A DNA stretch of 64,000 nucleotides from Psychrobacter immobilis. GTDB lineage: Bacteria > Pseudomonadota > Gammaproteobacteria > Pseudomonadales > Moraxellaceae. The position numbers were made by a program, and so were the translations under genes. The notes beneath the pieces were generated by a model, which saw only the letters and a list, made by a program, of their open reading frames with translations, was not told where the DNA came from and ran no database searches. Positions 1-8,742 of this stretch are shown here, one piece after another. Position 1 is the stretch's first letter. Each line of letters starts with the position of its first letter. Location: assembly GCF_904846175.1 (NCBI RefSeq), contig NZ_CAJGZM010000002.1:310001-374000 (forward strand). The letters run 5' to 3'.

Positions 1-1199
1 TCTTTTATTATCCATTTACCAAACTTAAAACTCTCGTTATATTTAATTTTTATACTGTTATTAAAGCTATAAACACATTCTGTATTAATCATAGTGTTTG
101 CATTATAGATTTTTTCCGTATTAAGACCTTTACGCTTTATAAAAATTGACTTCGTAATACGTTTGTTTGAAATGCTTGCATATTCACCATCACGATCTAT
201 AGGAAAACCACACTGAGTACAAGAATTAACAATAAAATCTTTATTAAGAATTTGACTGCGTATTTTTTTTATAGGTGAAAAAAGATACTTTTCAGCAAAA
301 TATTTATTAATATTTTCAATTTCTTTAGCGCTACATTTTTTTATTTTCTTAGAACGTATTTTATAGTTTTCCTTAAACCGCACTTCTGCAACTATCTTGC
401 TAGAGTGACTGCATATGCTGCAAAATCCATTGCTTAATGCTAAAAACATTTCAACGATAGGGCTATTTTTAAGTCTGAACTTTGTAGAAGTAAATCGCTC
501 ACAAGGTATGAAAGTTATACCTTGTGATACTAATCTTTGTATAAAATCATCTAATGGTAGCGTAATAGGTTTGAATGAACGATGATTATACTGGCTATTG
601 TTACTATCTAACTTATTCACGTTATATACCATATAATTTTGTCCGTTCTGCATCTTGTTATTATAAACAGAGAAGACAGGTAGATCTTTCGTACTGTAGG
701 TATAATCGCCTGTAATTGCATTTGTCTCTTTCATTGAGCCACTTCTGAGCAACCATGCACACCTTACCCCCGACTGCGCATACTTTTCTTGTCTGCGTCT
801 TGTTTCTATAAAGGTTTGAGGACTCCATTGCACTTCAATAGCAATCTTGGCTTTGCCTTTTTCTGCGTAAATATCTGCTACCCACTCCTCACCACTAGGT
901 GTAACCCCTCTTTTTTCGACTTTTACATCCCAACCGTTTCTACCTAATTCTTTCATAACAAGGTATTTAATATGTATGTGTTCTGCAGTTTCACCACCAG
1001 TAGAGCAGTTAGAATCCTTAGGTTTAATTTTATGAGCAAAAAACTGTGTGCCTAGCTTACTTGTCTTCAGCGTTGCTTGGTTGCCACAGCAAACCATGTT
1101 AAAGCTAGAATTTTTATCTTCTTTTAAAGCTATCCAGTCTTTTAGGCTGTATACAAAACTATGAATTTGTTTATCATTCTTTATACAAGTAAAAGCCAT
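1..1199 (-). CDS. CoiA-like nuclease-domain protein (3' end outside window)
   Basis: The minus-strand frame is open from an ATG at 1199 to the first base of the window, giving 399 codons with no stop, so the gene is cut by the window edge. The N-terminal third resembles the competence protein CoiA family. It has a Cys-Cys-Gly strip, then FFAH followed by a GGETAEHIHIKYL helix, then a VADIYAE strand and an IEVQWSPQTF strand, which together look like a PD-(D/E)XK nuclease core (about residues 45-135). The C-terminal half has Cys pairs (CSIC, CTQC) that look like a zinc-binding module. CoiA proteins act on incoming DNA during transformation, but stand-alone members also occur in mobile islands, so the exact role is unknown. 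Downstream genes lie outside the window. Confidence 0.75.
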   Translation of the reverse strand, partial: MAFTCIKNDKQIHSFVYSLKDWIALKEDKNSSFNMVCCGNQATLKTSKLGTQFFAHKIKPKDSNCSTGGETAEHIHIKYLVMKELGRNGWDVKVEKRGVTPSGEEWVADIYAEKGKAKIAIEVQWSPQTFIETRRRQEKYAQSGVRCAWLLRSGSMKETNAITGDYTYSTKDLPVFSVYNNKMQNGQNYMVYNVNKLDSNNSQYNHRSFKPITLPLDDFIQRLVSQGITFIPCERFTSTKFRLKNSPIVEMFLALSNGFCSICSHSSKIVAEVRFKENYKIRSKKIKKCSAKEIENINKYFAEKYLFSPIKKIRSQILNKDFIVNSCTQCGFPIDRDGEYASISNKRITKSIFIKRKGLNTEKIYNANTMINTECVYSFNNSIKIKYNESFKFGKWIIK

Positions 1200-1379
1200 A
1201 TTGATCTCCAGTTTTTTACTTTTTAACTACTGGTATCACGATTTAAACTTACCTAATACTGAGCAATATGAACAGCCCTAGTATGGTCCTATTCTCTCAG
1301 AGTGTTGAGTCTCCGAATATATTGGGGCGGTTCACATATATGATTTAGTTCATTAAGATTCAAATGTATTGAGTGATGA

Positions 1380-2150
1380 TTAGAGTTCAAAAGTACAAGT
1401 TACACTATTGCCTTCAGCATCGAAAGATCCTAAGTTATGAAGATCATCACTATATTCAGAATCAAAAAAAATATCGAAGCTTTTAGCGATACCGACATCA
1501 CTTGAGGCGCCAGCATTAGCCTGGTCAGTGATGGAGTAGACATAAAGCGGTTGATACCCTGGTTTGTGCCATCTATAAAAATACTGTGAGGATAAAGAAC
1601 TTTCAGCTGTATCGCAGTTCGATTTCACTCGAGTAAGCTCACTTTCTCTAAATAGATCTTCAATTTTATATACCTTACTACCTGTCTCATCTTCCATTAC
1701 TGATTGACCAGAGCCAATAGTTATTATTTCTGGTTGTGCCCTAGTACCCCTTATTCTCATGCCACCTACATCATCTAATTCACCCCAAATATAATAACCA
1801 TTTTCTTCAGGTAAGTACTCATCTTTAGTAGGTGTTTTAGGATCCCAATCTTTAATATTAGGTGTGTTTGCTAATGTATCCCAACTCCACTCTGCATTTG
1901 GCTTAAGCGCAAGCGAGTCAGTAATGCTGGCAAATCTAGGTGGGTTTTCTTCAACGACAACCTCTGCCTCTTCTGCTGATTTCTCGGTTTCAACTGCATC
2001 CGTTGAGGCAGTCACGACAGGTTCTGTGGTAACTGCCTCTTTAGCAGTGGGTTCTGGCTTAGTCTCCTCAACGGCGGCTTTGTCAGAACAACCAGATAAA
2101 GCAATAAAGCCCATAAAAACAGCAGCTGAAAGTAGACGATTTGATAGCAC
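1380..2150 (-). CDS. Hypothetical lipoprotein
   Basis: The product has 256 residues and a clear lipoprotein signal peptide with lipobox LSGC (Cys about residue 21), so it should be lipid-anchored in the envelope. A Glu/Thr/Val-rich linker of about 45 residues follows, typical of a flexible tether. The remaining ~180 residues have no motif I recognise; they contain several Trp, Gly and Tyr residues and two Cys that could pair. The start is GTG at 2150, preceded by AAAGGA at a suitable distance. It lies 53 bp downstream of the signal-peptide WG-repeat gene on the same strand, so the two may be co-transcribed. Function unknown. Confidence 0.7.
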   Translation of the reverse strand: MLSNRLLSAAVFMGFIALSGCSDKAAVEETKPEPTAKEAVTTEPVVTASTDAVETEKSAEEAEVVVEENPPRFASITDSLALKPNAEWSWDTLANTPNIKDWDPKTPTKDEYLPEENGYYIWGELDDVGGMRIRGTRAQPEIITIGSGQSVMEDETGSKVYKIEDLFRESELTRVKSNCDTAESSLSSQYFYRWHKPGYQPLYVYSITDQANAGASSDVGIAKSFDIFFDSEYSDDLHNLGSFDAEGNSVTCTFEL

Positions 2151-2203
2151 TATATAATTCCTTTAAAAGTAGTTAATAACTATTCATAAATAGCAAAACG
2201 CAT

Positions 2204-3160
2204 TTATTGTGGGCAGGCTACTTTTTTATCTGACTTATTAATACAAACCGTCTGCTCATTGATAGTCGCAACTTCTGCTACACCATCTTCGAATATGAAA
2301 TAGTTGGCACCCATATAATTGACGCTATACCGTTCAATATTACTATCAGCGTATTTAAAAGGAATGATGGTTTTATTCGTGCCATCAATGAAGCCCCACT
2401 TATTACCTTTTAAGACGCCCGCGACGCCTTCTTTAAATGGACGTATTTCATCATAAACAAAAGGTATAGCGACTTTACCTGTCTTAGTGATATAGCCCCA
2501 TTTCCCGCCTTTTTCCATACCAGCTAATCCTTCAGAGAAACCGTAGACGCCACCAAAGTGACCGTTTGTTCCATTATACTGCGGAGCAATAATTTCTTTA
2601 CCCTCTTTATCGATAAAACCCCATTTACCTGCTTTTGACATCACAGGTGCTGCGCCTTCACTAAAGGATTCAATAGAACTGTATTTATTACTAAAAGGCA
2701 TAATGATTTTGTTAGAAGTATCGATAATTCCTAATTTTCCACCTTTGGCAACTATGATACGACCTTGCGATGGAGATTCAGCCCATCTCTCATCGTATTT
2801 GCTATCAGGATCTCCTAGGCTGTCATAGACCATTGGCACAACCAGTTTACCTTGAGTGTTCATATAGCCGATTTTGCCATTTTTCATCACTGCAAAGACA
2901 CCGTTTTCAATACCATAGTAGTCTACATTCTCATAACCTTTTAAACTTAGTAGTGCCTTTCCTTGCTTGTCCAATAAGGTTTGCACGCTATAGTCAGCGT
3001 TGTGTCCAACAAAATATTTATCATCTGCTGTGCAAGATACTTCAGCGTATTTTGTTTTTGGTGGCTTGCAGTTATCTACATAAGCTTGGGCAGATAATGT
3101 AAAAGAGCAAAGGCTAAGTGCAGCAGCCAGAGAAAGCAAACGGCTAGGGGATAAAATCAT
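2204..3160 (-). CDS. WG-repeat protein, exported
   Basis: The product has 318 residues with an N-terminal signal peptide ending near AQA (about residue 26), so it is probably periplasmic or surface-exposed. At least five WG repeats follow, each of the form (G/N)K-(W/I/L)G-(F/Y/I)-(I/M)-(D/T/N)...(I/V)-(I/V/A)-(P)-(F/Q/M)-x-Y. Examples are GKWGFIDKEGKEIIAPQY and GKWGYITKTGKVAIPFVY. WG repeats form beta-structured repeat domains of mostly unknown function. The ATG is preceded by AAGGAA. It has a WG-repeat lipoprotein upstream and an unknown lipoprotein downstream on the same strand, which suggests an envelope-associated trio. A binding or scaffold role is possible but unproven. Confidence 0.8.
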   Translation of the reverse strand: MILSPSRLLSLAAALSLCSFTLSAQAYVDNCKPPKTKYAEVSCTADDKYFVGHNADYSVQTLLDKQGKALLSLKGYENVDYYGIENGVFAVMKNGKIGYMNTQGKLVVPMVYDSLGDPDSKYDERWAESPSQGRIIVAKGGKLGIIDTSNKIIMPFSNKYSSIESFSEGAAPVMSKAGKWGFIDKEGKEIIAPQYNGTNGHFGGVYGFSEGLAGMEKGGKWGYITKTGKVAIPFVYDEIRPFKEGVAGVLKGNKWGFIDGTNKTIIPFKYADSNIERYSVNYMGANYFIFEDGVAEVATINEQTVCINKSDKKVACPQ

Positions 3161-3410
3161 AAGTTGTATTCCTTGTTATTGAATGAAGATGTTTTTTTTA
3201 AACTCGATTCGTATTCGAAATTATATCGCTTAATTTAGCGTTAAAATATTGATCCGACGAACGGTAGTTGCGGGTTTATCCCTCAAAATAAGAGACTTCA
3301 CAGGTATAAAGTAAGATATAAAACCTTTTTTATTTTTACTATCTTGTCACTTTAACTTTGAGAAATGACGTTATGGGTGTAGACCGCTTTTATGTTTGAC
3401 TATGGATCTA

Positions 3411-4466
3411 TCAGAGCAAATCAGAATAATTTGCATAGTTTTTTCGCTTAAGCTCTTTACCATTTTTATCAATCGTAATCGCCGCAATTTGACCGTCCTC
3501 ACCGTCTTGGTACACAACCATAGTACCGTTTTCAAAATAGCCACCAATGACATCGGGTGAATCTCCACCTGGTTCAAGAAAAGCATGATCATATTGTGGT
3601 TCTATAACGACTTTGCCTGAGGTATCAACGAATCCCCACTTAGCGTTGTCATAGTCACCTTTAGCGACCGCAGCTAGCCCTTCAGAGAAGTCCATTGCCT
3701 GATCCCAAATGGGTGCAATTATTTCTTTGCCTTTAGCATTAATAAAGCCATGTTTTTCTGAGTTTGCCGGTGTAAAGCTCGCCAAACCATCTTTAAATTC
3801 CCCTAAATGGTTGTATTTAAACCCAAGGACCGTTTTACCAGAATGATCAATTGCGCCGTATTTGTAGTCTTTTGATACTGTTGCTAGAGCGTTAGAAAAA
3901 TCTGAGGCACTTTCATATTTAAAAGGAATAACTGTGTTTCCTTCTTTATCCATATATCCCCATTGGTCTTTATTTAGAATAGCGACCACGCCTTCACTGA
4001 AATCTCTTGCATCCAGCATCCAGCCATAATCTGCTTCGATATTTACTGGGATCACAAGCTCGCCTGAGTTGTTAACGTATCCAATGTAATAGCCGCCGTC
4101 AGAATCAGACTTTAGATTCTTTTTGAGTAGATAAGCCATGCCATCATGGAAATCACCGCAGAAGTCATACTCTGCTTTTAAGATAATCTTTCCTTCACTA
4201 TTTTTAAAGCCACATACTTCTGAATACTCACCATTAGCCACAGTATATTGGACCAATTTAGAATCAGTCTTTACAGTTGGTGACTCATCTGACTCTGGTG
4301 CCACTTCTGTATTCGGCTTTTTATTTAATTCTGTCTCGATTTTTTTTGATTCGACGCTCATATTATCGGTAGTATTTACGGTGTCTGGAACGGACTCGTT
4401 TTTACTACAACCACTAAGGGCAAGGCTTGCCATTACTGAAAAAACAATAAATTTTCTTCCTAACAT
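3411..4466 (-). CDS. WG-repeat lipoprotein
   Basis: The product has 351 residues. The N-terminus is a lipoprotein signal with lipobox LSGC (Cys about residue 20), followed by a Ser/Thr/Glu/Asn-rich linker of about 55 residues. About six WG-type repeats fill residues 80-310, for example DQWGYMDKEGNTVIPFKY and AKWGFVDTSGKVVIEPQY. The ATG at 4466 is preceded by an AAAAGGA stretch. The gene starts the leftward trio (3411 to 1380) and faces away from the PP2C-WYL operon across a 475 bp gap. It is a distant paralogue of the 2204-3160 product, differing in its lipid anchor. Function unknown. Confidence 0.8.
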   Translation of the reverse strand: MLGRKFIVFSVMASLALSGCSKNESVPDTVNTTDNMSVESKKIETELNKKPNTEVAPESDESPTVKTDSKLVQYTVANGEYSEVCGFKNSEGKIILKAEYDFCGDFHDGMAYLLKKNLKSDSDGGYYIGYVNNSGELVIPVNIEADYGWMLDARDFSEGVVAILNKDQWGYMDKEGNTVIPFKYESASDFSNALATVSKDYKYGAIDHSGKTVLGFKYNHLGEFKDGLASFTPANSEKHGFINAKGKEIIAPIWDQAMDFSEGLAAVAKGDYDNAKWGFVDTSGKVVIEPQYDHAFLEPGGDSPDVIGGYFENGTMVVYQDGEDGQIAAITIDKNGKELKRKNYANYSDLL

Positions 4467-4941
4467 CCTAATTGTCCTTTTTATACTCTTATATTGTTTG
4501 CTGAAGATTTAGCGCTAATTTGACGTCAAATTTCAGTAGTAAATAGCTTTTTAATTTTAATAACGCTGCTGAACCGCTACTTAAAAAAAGAAACTGTTTT
4601 GATACATGACGCATATCCACTTTAATAAAATGGTTATATTCTAGCAATAATTAACTTAGTTTCATATACAAACATTAGTTTAATTCAAGGTGAATTTGAT
4701 AAAGGAAATAAGGGTTATTTTATTTAGGTTTAAGAGGCAAGTAGGTGGAATAATTATTCAAGATATAGACATCAACTTTAGTGCTATTAATCAGTACAAA
4801 AACCGAATTTAGATGACTCTCGCTTTCGAGAAAAATAATTTTGAATGTATGCATTTCATTTAGATAAAATCTAACCTAGAAAATAATTTTATAGGTTGTT
4901 CGTTATACTAGCCTGTATGATAAATATATAGGCTTAGCATC
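4467..4941. promoter_or_regulatory. Divergent intergenic region with palindromes
   Basis: This 475 bp AT-rich gap separates the leftward WG-repeat genes from the rightward PP2C operon, so it should hold promoters for both. No coding sequence is visible. Near the right end are TAGAT-AAA-ATCTA (4861-4873), TCTA-ACC-TAGA (4870-4880), a -10-like TATACT (4904-4909) and an AGCCT...AGGCT inverted repeat (4910-4934) just after it. I see no good -35. The inverted repeats are candidate binding sites for the WYL regulator encoded second in the operon; that link is inference. Confidence 0.4.
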
Positions 4942-5799
4942 ATGAATATCTCTTCAAATAACCATGCAGCCCAAAATATGCTTCCTATAGCACAAGCTTG
5001 TGCAATCACCTTCAAAGGTAACGCTAGTAATAATCTGCAACAAGACGCTTTTTTCTTTTTGGATAATTGGTATCAAGAAGACTTAGGAGTGATGGCAGTG
5101 ACATCAGTCGAGCTTCCTTTGTGTTTAGCAGTCTCTGACGGTGTTGCCAGCTCTAATTATTCACAGTACTGCTCAAAGGCGGTGGTAAAAGCAGTTAGTC
5201 GGCTATGGAGCGAGCATAAGAGCATCCGTTCAGAGACTATTCATCAGCTGATTAATAAAACCAAGCATTCATCTAAGCGTCATGGTGCCGCGGCAACCCT
5301 CGCAATGGTGGTTGGAGAGTTAAATAGTGATGGAACTATAAAGGCGACGATAACACATCTGGGTGACAGTCGTGTTTATTGGCTACCCGAAGGCGCGGCA
5401 GAATGGCAGTGCCTGACTCGAGATCATAATCTGCTAAATGAACTCATCGACCAGAAGGCGCATGAGCAAGGTCGCTACGCAGAGTTTTCAGACTATAACC
5501 GAGAAGGGATGGCGGGAAGCTTATATAGCATTACTGAATGCTTTGCATTGACCACTGATGACAGTTATACAAGCAGTGAAGCACCAGAGAGCATATCTCT
5601 AACGATTGAGGTTAATGGTGGCGACTGTCTCTTGGTGTGTACAGATGGGATTCATGACTTAGTACCGAGTCATGAGTGGCAAACTGTCAGTGCGGAGACA
5701 GATTTACAGCATTGGCTAATCACTCTTAAAAACCAAGTTTATGATTCAGAGGGTGATGCTTATGATAATGGGACAGCGATTTTGGTTCGTTTTGATTGA
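4942..5799 (+). CDS. PP2C-family serine/threonine protein phosphatase
   Basis: The product has 285 residues, the normal size for a stand-alone PP2C catalytic domain. Visible motifs in order are QQDAFFF (Asp about 35), the metal-binding AVSDGVASS (Asp 66, Gly 67), GAAATLAMV, HLGDSRVYW, RDHNLLNEL, LLVCTDGIHDLV and the terminal DNGTAILV. These are the acidic Mn/Mg ligands of PP2C enzymes, so the protein is probably active. There is no signal peptide or membrane segment, so it should be cytoplasmic. It is the first gene of a seven-gene rightward operon with a WYL regulator, two DUF1810 proteins, two PD-(D/E)XK proteins and an LRR protein. No Ser/Thr kinase partner is visible in the window. Confidence 0.88.
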   Translation: MNISSNNHAAQNMLPIAQACAITFKGNASNNLQQDAFFFLDNWYQEDLGVMAVTSVELPLCLAVSDGVASSNYSQYCSKAVVKAVSRLWSEHKSIRSETIHQLINKTKHSSKRHGAAATLAMVVGELNSDGTIKATITHLGDSRVYWLPEGAAEWQCLTRDHNLLNELIDQKAHEQGRYAEFSDYNREGMAGSLYSITECFALTTDDSYTSSEAPESISLTIEVNGGDCLLVCTDGIHDLVPSHEWQTVSAETDLQHWLITLKNQVYDSEGDAYDNGTAILVRFD

Positions 5800-5860
5800 A
5801 CCATTGTTTTAGTAATGAAGCTATAAACTTACCATTGAACGATTTAACTGAGAAACCCAT

Positions 5861-6949
5861 ATGCCCACACACCCAATCGCAAGCTATACAAAGTCGACAC
5901 GTCTATTCGCTTTATATCAATGTCTGCCTCGGAGTGAAGATGATGCTATGTCATTAACAGAGCTTATGGTTGGTTATGGTGATGATTCAGATAATTTCGC
6001 TAATGAACGTAAAAACTTAGAGAATGATCTGATTGGCTTAAATCAAATATTTAACGATATTTTTTATAGTAACGCATTAGTGAGAGTCCCAGCGTGGGGT
6101 GAAAATATTAGTGGACAGACAGCACGGTTTTATATTGAGCCTGGCTTTAATATCGATATTATCAATGAGCAAACAGTGTTCTTTTGGGAGATGCTAGATA
6201 AATATACCGCAAACTATTTACCAGTATCTTTTAAGCAAAATATCACAGATAAGCTCACCCAATTAGGTCGGCATAATAAGGATGATTTCCATCAAAGTAA
6301 GCTAGGACAATGGCAAGATTATCTCATTACTTTACCGAGTATAGTGCAAGCACCGACGCTTAAGAATGATGTAATGGCAAGCATTCACCAAGCTCTGCTA
6401 AATAGACTGCAACTTAAAATAAGCTATCAAAATAAATGGCATGGCAGTTCTGCTGAGAGAGTCATCTATCCCAAAGGACTTATCTTTATTGACAATATGA
6501 TCTACCTCACAGGCTTTAATCCTACTGATGATCATATCGATGATGAGGTGCTGCTAGAAGCGCATCGTAATTTTGCAGTTAATCGTATTACTGAGGGAGT
6601 AGTCATAGATAAACCTGTCCCTGACTGGGTAGGGCGAGACAGTCTGTCATTACAGTATTTGCGTAAGCGGGGCAAGTTGGAGCCAACTGATAATGCTCAG
6701 ATAAAATTGATTTTAAAGGTACAAAAATATGCCTGTCATCATCTTTATGAGCGTCCATTATCACAAGATCAGCAGATTACTATGATAGATGATACTTGGA
6801 ATCGAGTCAGCGCTACTGTTGCCAATACTAAGCGTCTGCAAGATTGGTTAGTAAGTATGTCGCAGCTTGCCGTGGTTGTTGAGCCAAGTGAGCTGAAAAC
6901 AGTGATTCTTGAGCGTTTGCAGAGTGGGATAGAGCTTTATGAAAACTAA
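5861..6949 (+). CDS. WYL-domain transcriptional regulator
   Basis: The product has 362 residues. The N-terminal ~75 residues fit a winged helix-turn-helix region, although the motif is weak by eye. Residues about 175-250 form a WYL domain, with LKISYQNKW, a YPKGLIFIDNMIYLTGF strand-turn and AHRNFAVNRI. Residues about 270-350 look like the C-terminal WCX extension. WYL proteins sense ligands, often nucleic acids or nucleotides, and many control phage-defence operons such as CBASS and BREX. The gene follows the phosphatase by 61 bp and precedes the DUF1810 gene by 18 bp, so it is part of the same transcript. Autoregulation through the palindromes at 4861-4934 is plausible but not shown. Confidence 0.85.
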   Translation: MPTHPIASYTKSTRLFALYQCLPRSEDDAMSLTELMVGYGDDSDNFANERKNLENDLIGLNQIFNDIFYSNALVRVPAWGENISGQTARFYIEPGFNIDIINEQTVFFWEMLDKYTANYLPVSFKQNITDKLTQLGRHNKDDFHQSKLGQWQDYLITLPSIVQAPTLKNDVMASIHQALLNRLQLKISYQNKWHGSSAERVIYPKGLIFIDNMIYLTGFNPTDDHIDDEVLLEAHRNFAVNRITEGVVIDKPVPDWVGRDSLSLQYLRKRGKLEPTDNAQIKLILKVQKYACHHLYERPLSQDQQITMIDDTWNRVSATVANTKRLQDWLVSMSQLAVVVEPSELKTVILERLQSGIELYEN

Positions 6950-6967
6950 TTACATAGGAGAAGCACT

Positions 6968-7426
6968 GTGAGTGAAACTTTGTTTAACGATTTTATACAA
7001 GCTCAAAATACTGTTTATCCATTGGTTATTGAGGAGTTAACCGAAGGGCGTAAGCGTACCCATTGGATGTGGTTTATTTTTCCACAGGTTAAAGGGTTGG
7101 GACATAGTACGATGGCTCGGCGCTTTGCAATAGAAAGTCTAGAGCAAGCAAAAGAGTATCTGCAGCACGATATGCTTGGAGCACGGCTAATAGAGTGCGC
7201 TGAATTACTATTGTTACATCCTGATAAAAGCGCTTTAGAAATTTTTGGATCGATCGATACTCTGAAATTACACTCTTCACTTACGTTGTTTACGTTAGCG
7301 TCCTCTAATAAAAAATGTGTTTTTAACGAGCTTTTGGATCAGTTCTTTGGAGGCAATTACGATATAGACACGATAAAAATGTTGATGCAGTTGAGTGATT
7401 GGAAAAAAGATCTGTTAAATAAATAA
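6968..7426 (+). CDS. DUF1810 family protein, copy 1
   Basis: The product has 152 residues and starts at GTG (6968) behind TAGGAGAAG. It matches the DUF1810 family, with the conserved start LFNDFIQAQ, the block HWMWFIFPQVKGLG, then STMARRFAI and EIFGSIDTLKLHSSLTLF. The family is small, soluble and without an established biochemical function; the old label calpastatin is a misnomer. It is close to full family length. The gene sits 21 bp before a PD-(D/E)XK gene, and this pair is repeated at 9845-11569. The two DUF1810 copies are nearly identical along most of their length, so the duplication looks recent or is kept uniform by gene conversion. Confidence 0.88.
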   Translation: MSETLFNDFIQAQNTVYPLVIEELTEGRKRTHWMWFIFPQVKGLGHSTMARRFAIESLEQAKEYLQHDMLGARLIECAELLLLHPDKSALEIFGSIDTLKLHSSLTLFTLASSNKKCVFNELLDQFFGGNYDIDTIKMLMQLSDWKKDLLNK

Positions 7427-7447
7427 TTTACTAAATAAGGTATGAAT

Positions 7448-8713
7448 ATGAGCACAGTGCAAAATTTGATAAATGATGTCAGTCAGAAGGTGAAGGCGTT
7501 GGAGACCGCGCAAGCACTCTATAGCAGACAGCTCTCGCCAGAATTTAATACCTTTGACTACATTAATACTGATGAATTAGGGCTTAGTCGTATATTAGCT
7601 GCCTTACTTGATCCAATGGGTAGCCATGCTCAACAAGGGGTATTCCTTAAGCTATTCATTGAACACTGCTTACCTACTATATACAAAGCACCTGAATGGC
7701 AGATTTTTCTTGATAATGTTGATAAAACAAAGGTTTTTGTTGAGCAAGTTACATCAAGAAGTAATAGCCTACGCCGTATGGATATTTATCTACAATGTCG
7801 GGTGGGTGATAACAGTTACGGTGTTTGCATTGAGAACAAGCCTTATGCGGGTGATCAATTTGAACAGTTGAAAGATTATGCTATAGAACTCGAAGAAAGA
7901 CATCCTAAAGCTTGGCATTTAGTATATCTGAATGAATCTGATAACGGACCAAGTGAATATAGTATCAAAGCTGATAATTTAAAAGCTTTAACAGATAAGA
8001 AAAGATTTACGCATCTTCGTTTTAGCGAATTATTAGGTTGGCTCAAAGCATGCCAAGTTGAATGTCAGAATCATAGCGTTTGTGAGTTTCTTGCACAGCT
8101 AATTAAGTTTATTCAAAAGCAGTTTATGGGGGTAGAGGATATGAATGAGTTAAAGTCGATATTAGAGGTTATGTCGTTTAGCGAAGAGAGTGTTGCTAGC
8201 TCTATCAAAATCGCTTTAAGTGCTCATGAAATGAAAAAGCAACTCATTGAGAAATTACAGCGCGATCTCATGATGATTATTGAAAAAGAAAACAAACCTT
8301 ATTTAATGATTAAAACAGAATTAAAAGGTGTTAATAAAGAAGAGCAAATTACCTTTAATATTAAAGAAAGTGCTCTAGATTTTTGTTTAGGTTTCGGAGG
8401 TACGGTTTTTAACTTTCCTTACTTGGGTATCTTTATAGCTAATGAGGATGTAAGACCAGACTATGAATATTATGAAAAAATTCTGACGAAGTGTAAATCT
8501 AGCAATAGTATTGCTGGTGAAAATATAAAAGCAGAAGAAGATAAGTCAAAGGGCGGTTATTGGTGTGCTTGGTACAGTTTTGAACCACATGATTGGTGGT
8601 CTAAAACTGAACCGTGGGAACAAATTCATAACGGTGAGATGGCATATAAAATAATTAAAGAACTTGATGGGTATTATGAAGTTTTAAACGATAATAATTT
8701 ACTAAGTAAATAA
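7448..8713 (+). CDS. PD-(D/E)XK nuclease family protein, copy 1
   Basis: I prefer the ATG at 7448 (421 residues) over the in-frame ATG at 7442, because AAGG (7437-7440) is well spaced only from 7448 and the paralogue begins the same way. The N-terminal domain has TDELGLSRILAALLDP (Glu 43), then RRMDIYL (Asp 112) and CIENKPYAGDQ (Glu 129, Lys 131). This Glu...Asp...ExK arrangement is that of PD-(D/E)XK nucleases, the PDDEXK_14-like group. Residues after about 240 form a separate C-terminal domain that I do not recognise. No membrane segment is seen. A DNA- or RNA-cleaving effector is a reasonable inference. The last part is very different from the second copy. Confidence 0.82.
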   Translation: MSTVQNLINDVSQKVKALETAQALYSRQLSPEFNTFDYINTDELGLSRILAALLDPMGSHAQQGVFLKLFIEHCLPTIYKAPEWQIFLDNVDKTKVFVEQVTSRSNSLRRMDIYLQCRVGDNSYGVCIENKPYAGDQFEQLKDYAIELEERHPKAWHLVYLNESDNGPSEYSIKADNLKALTDKKRFTHLRFSELLGWLKACQVECQNHSVCEFLAQLIKFIQKQFMGVEDMNELKSILEVMSFSEESVASSIKIALSAHEMKKQLIEKLQRDLMMIIEKENKPYLMIKTELKGVNKEEQITFNIKESALDFCLGFGGTVFNFPYLGIFIANEDVRPDYEYYEKILTKCKSSNSIAGENIKAEEDKSKGGYWCAWYSFEPHDWWSKTEPWEQIHNGEMAYKIIKELDGYYEVLNDNNLLSK

Positions 8714-8742
8714 TTTTTTAAACAAACAAAGAAGCCCATTAT

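Noticed and set aside
3371-3592. 73-codon minus frame at the 3' end of the WG-repeat lipoprotein gene
   Set aside because: It overlaps the lipoprotein frame, lacks a ribosome-binding site and has no domain.
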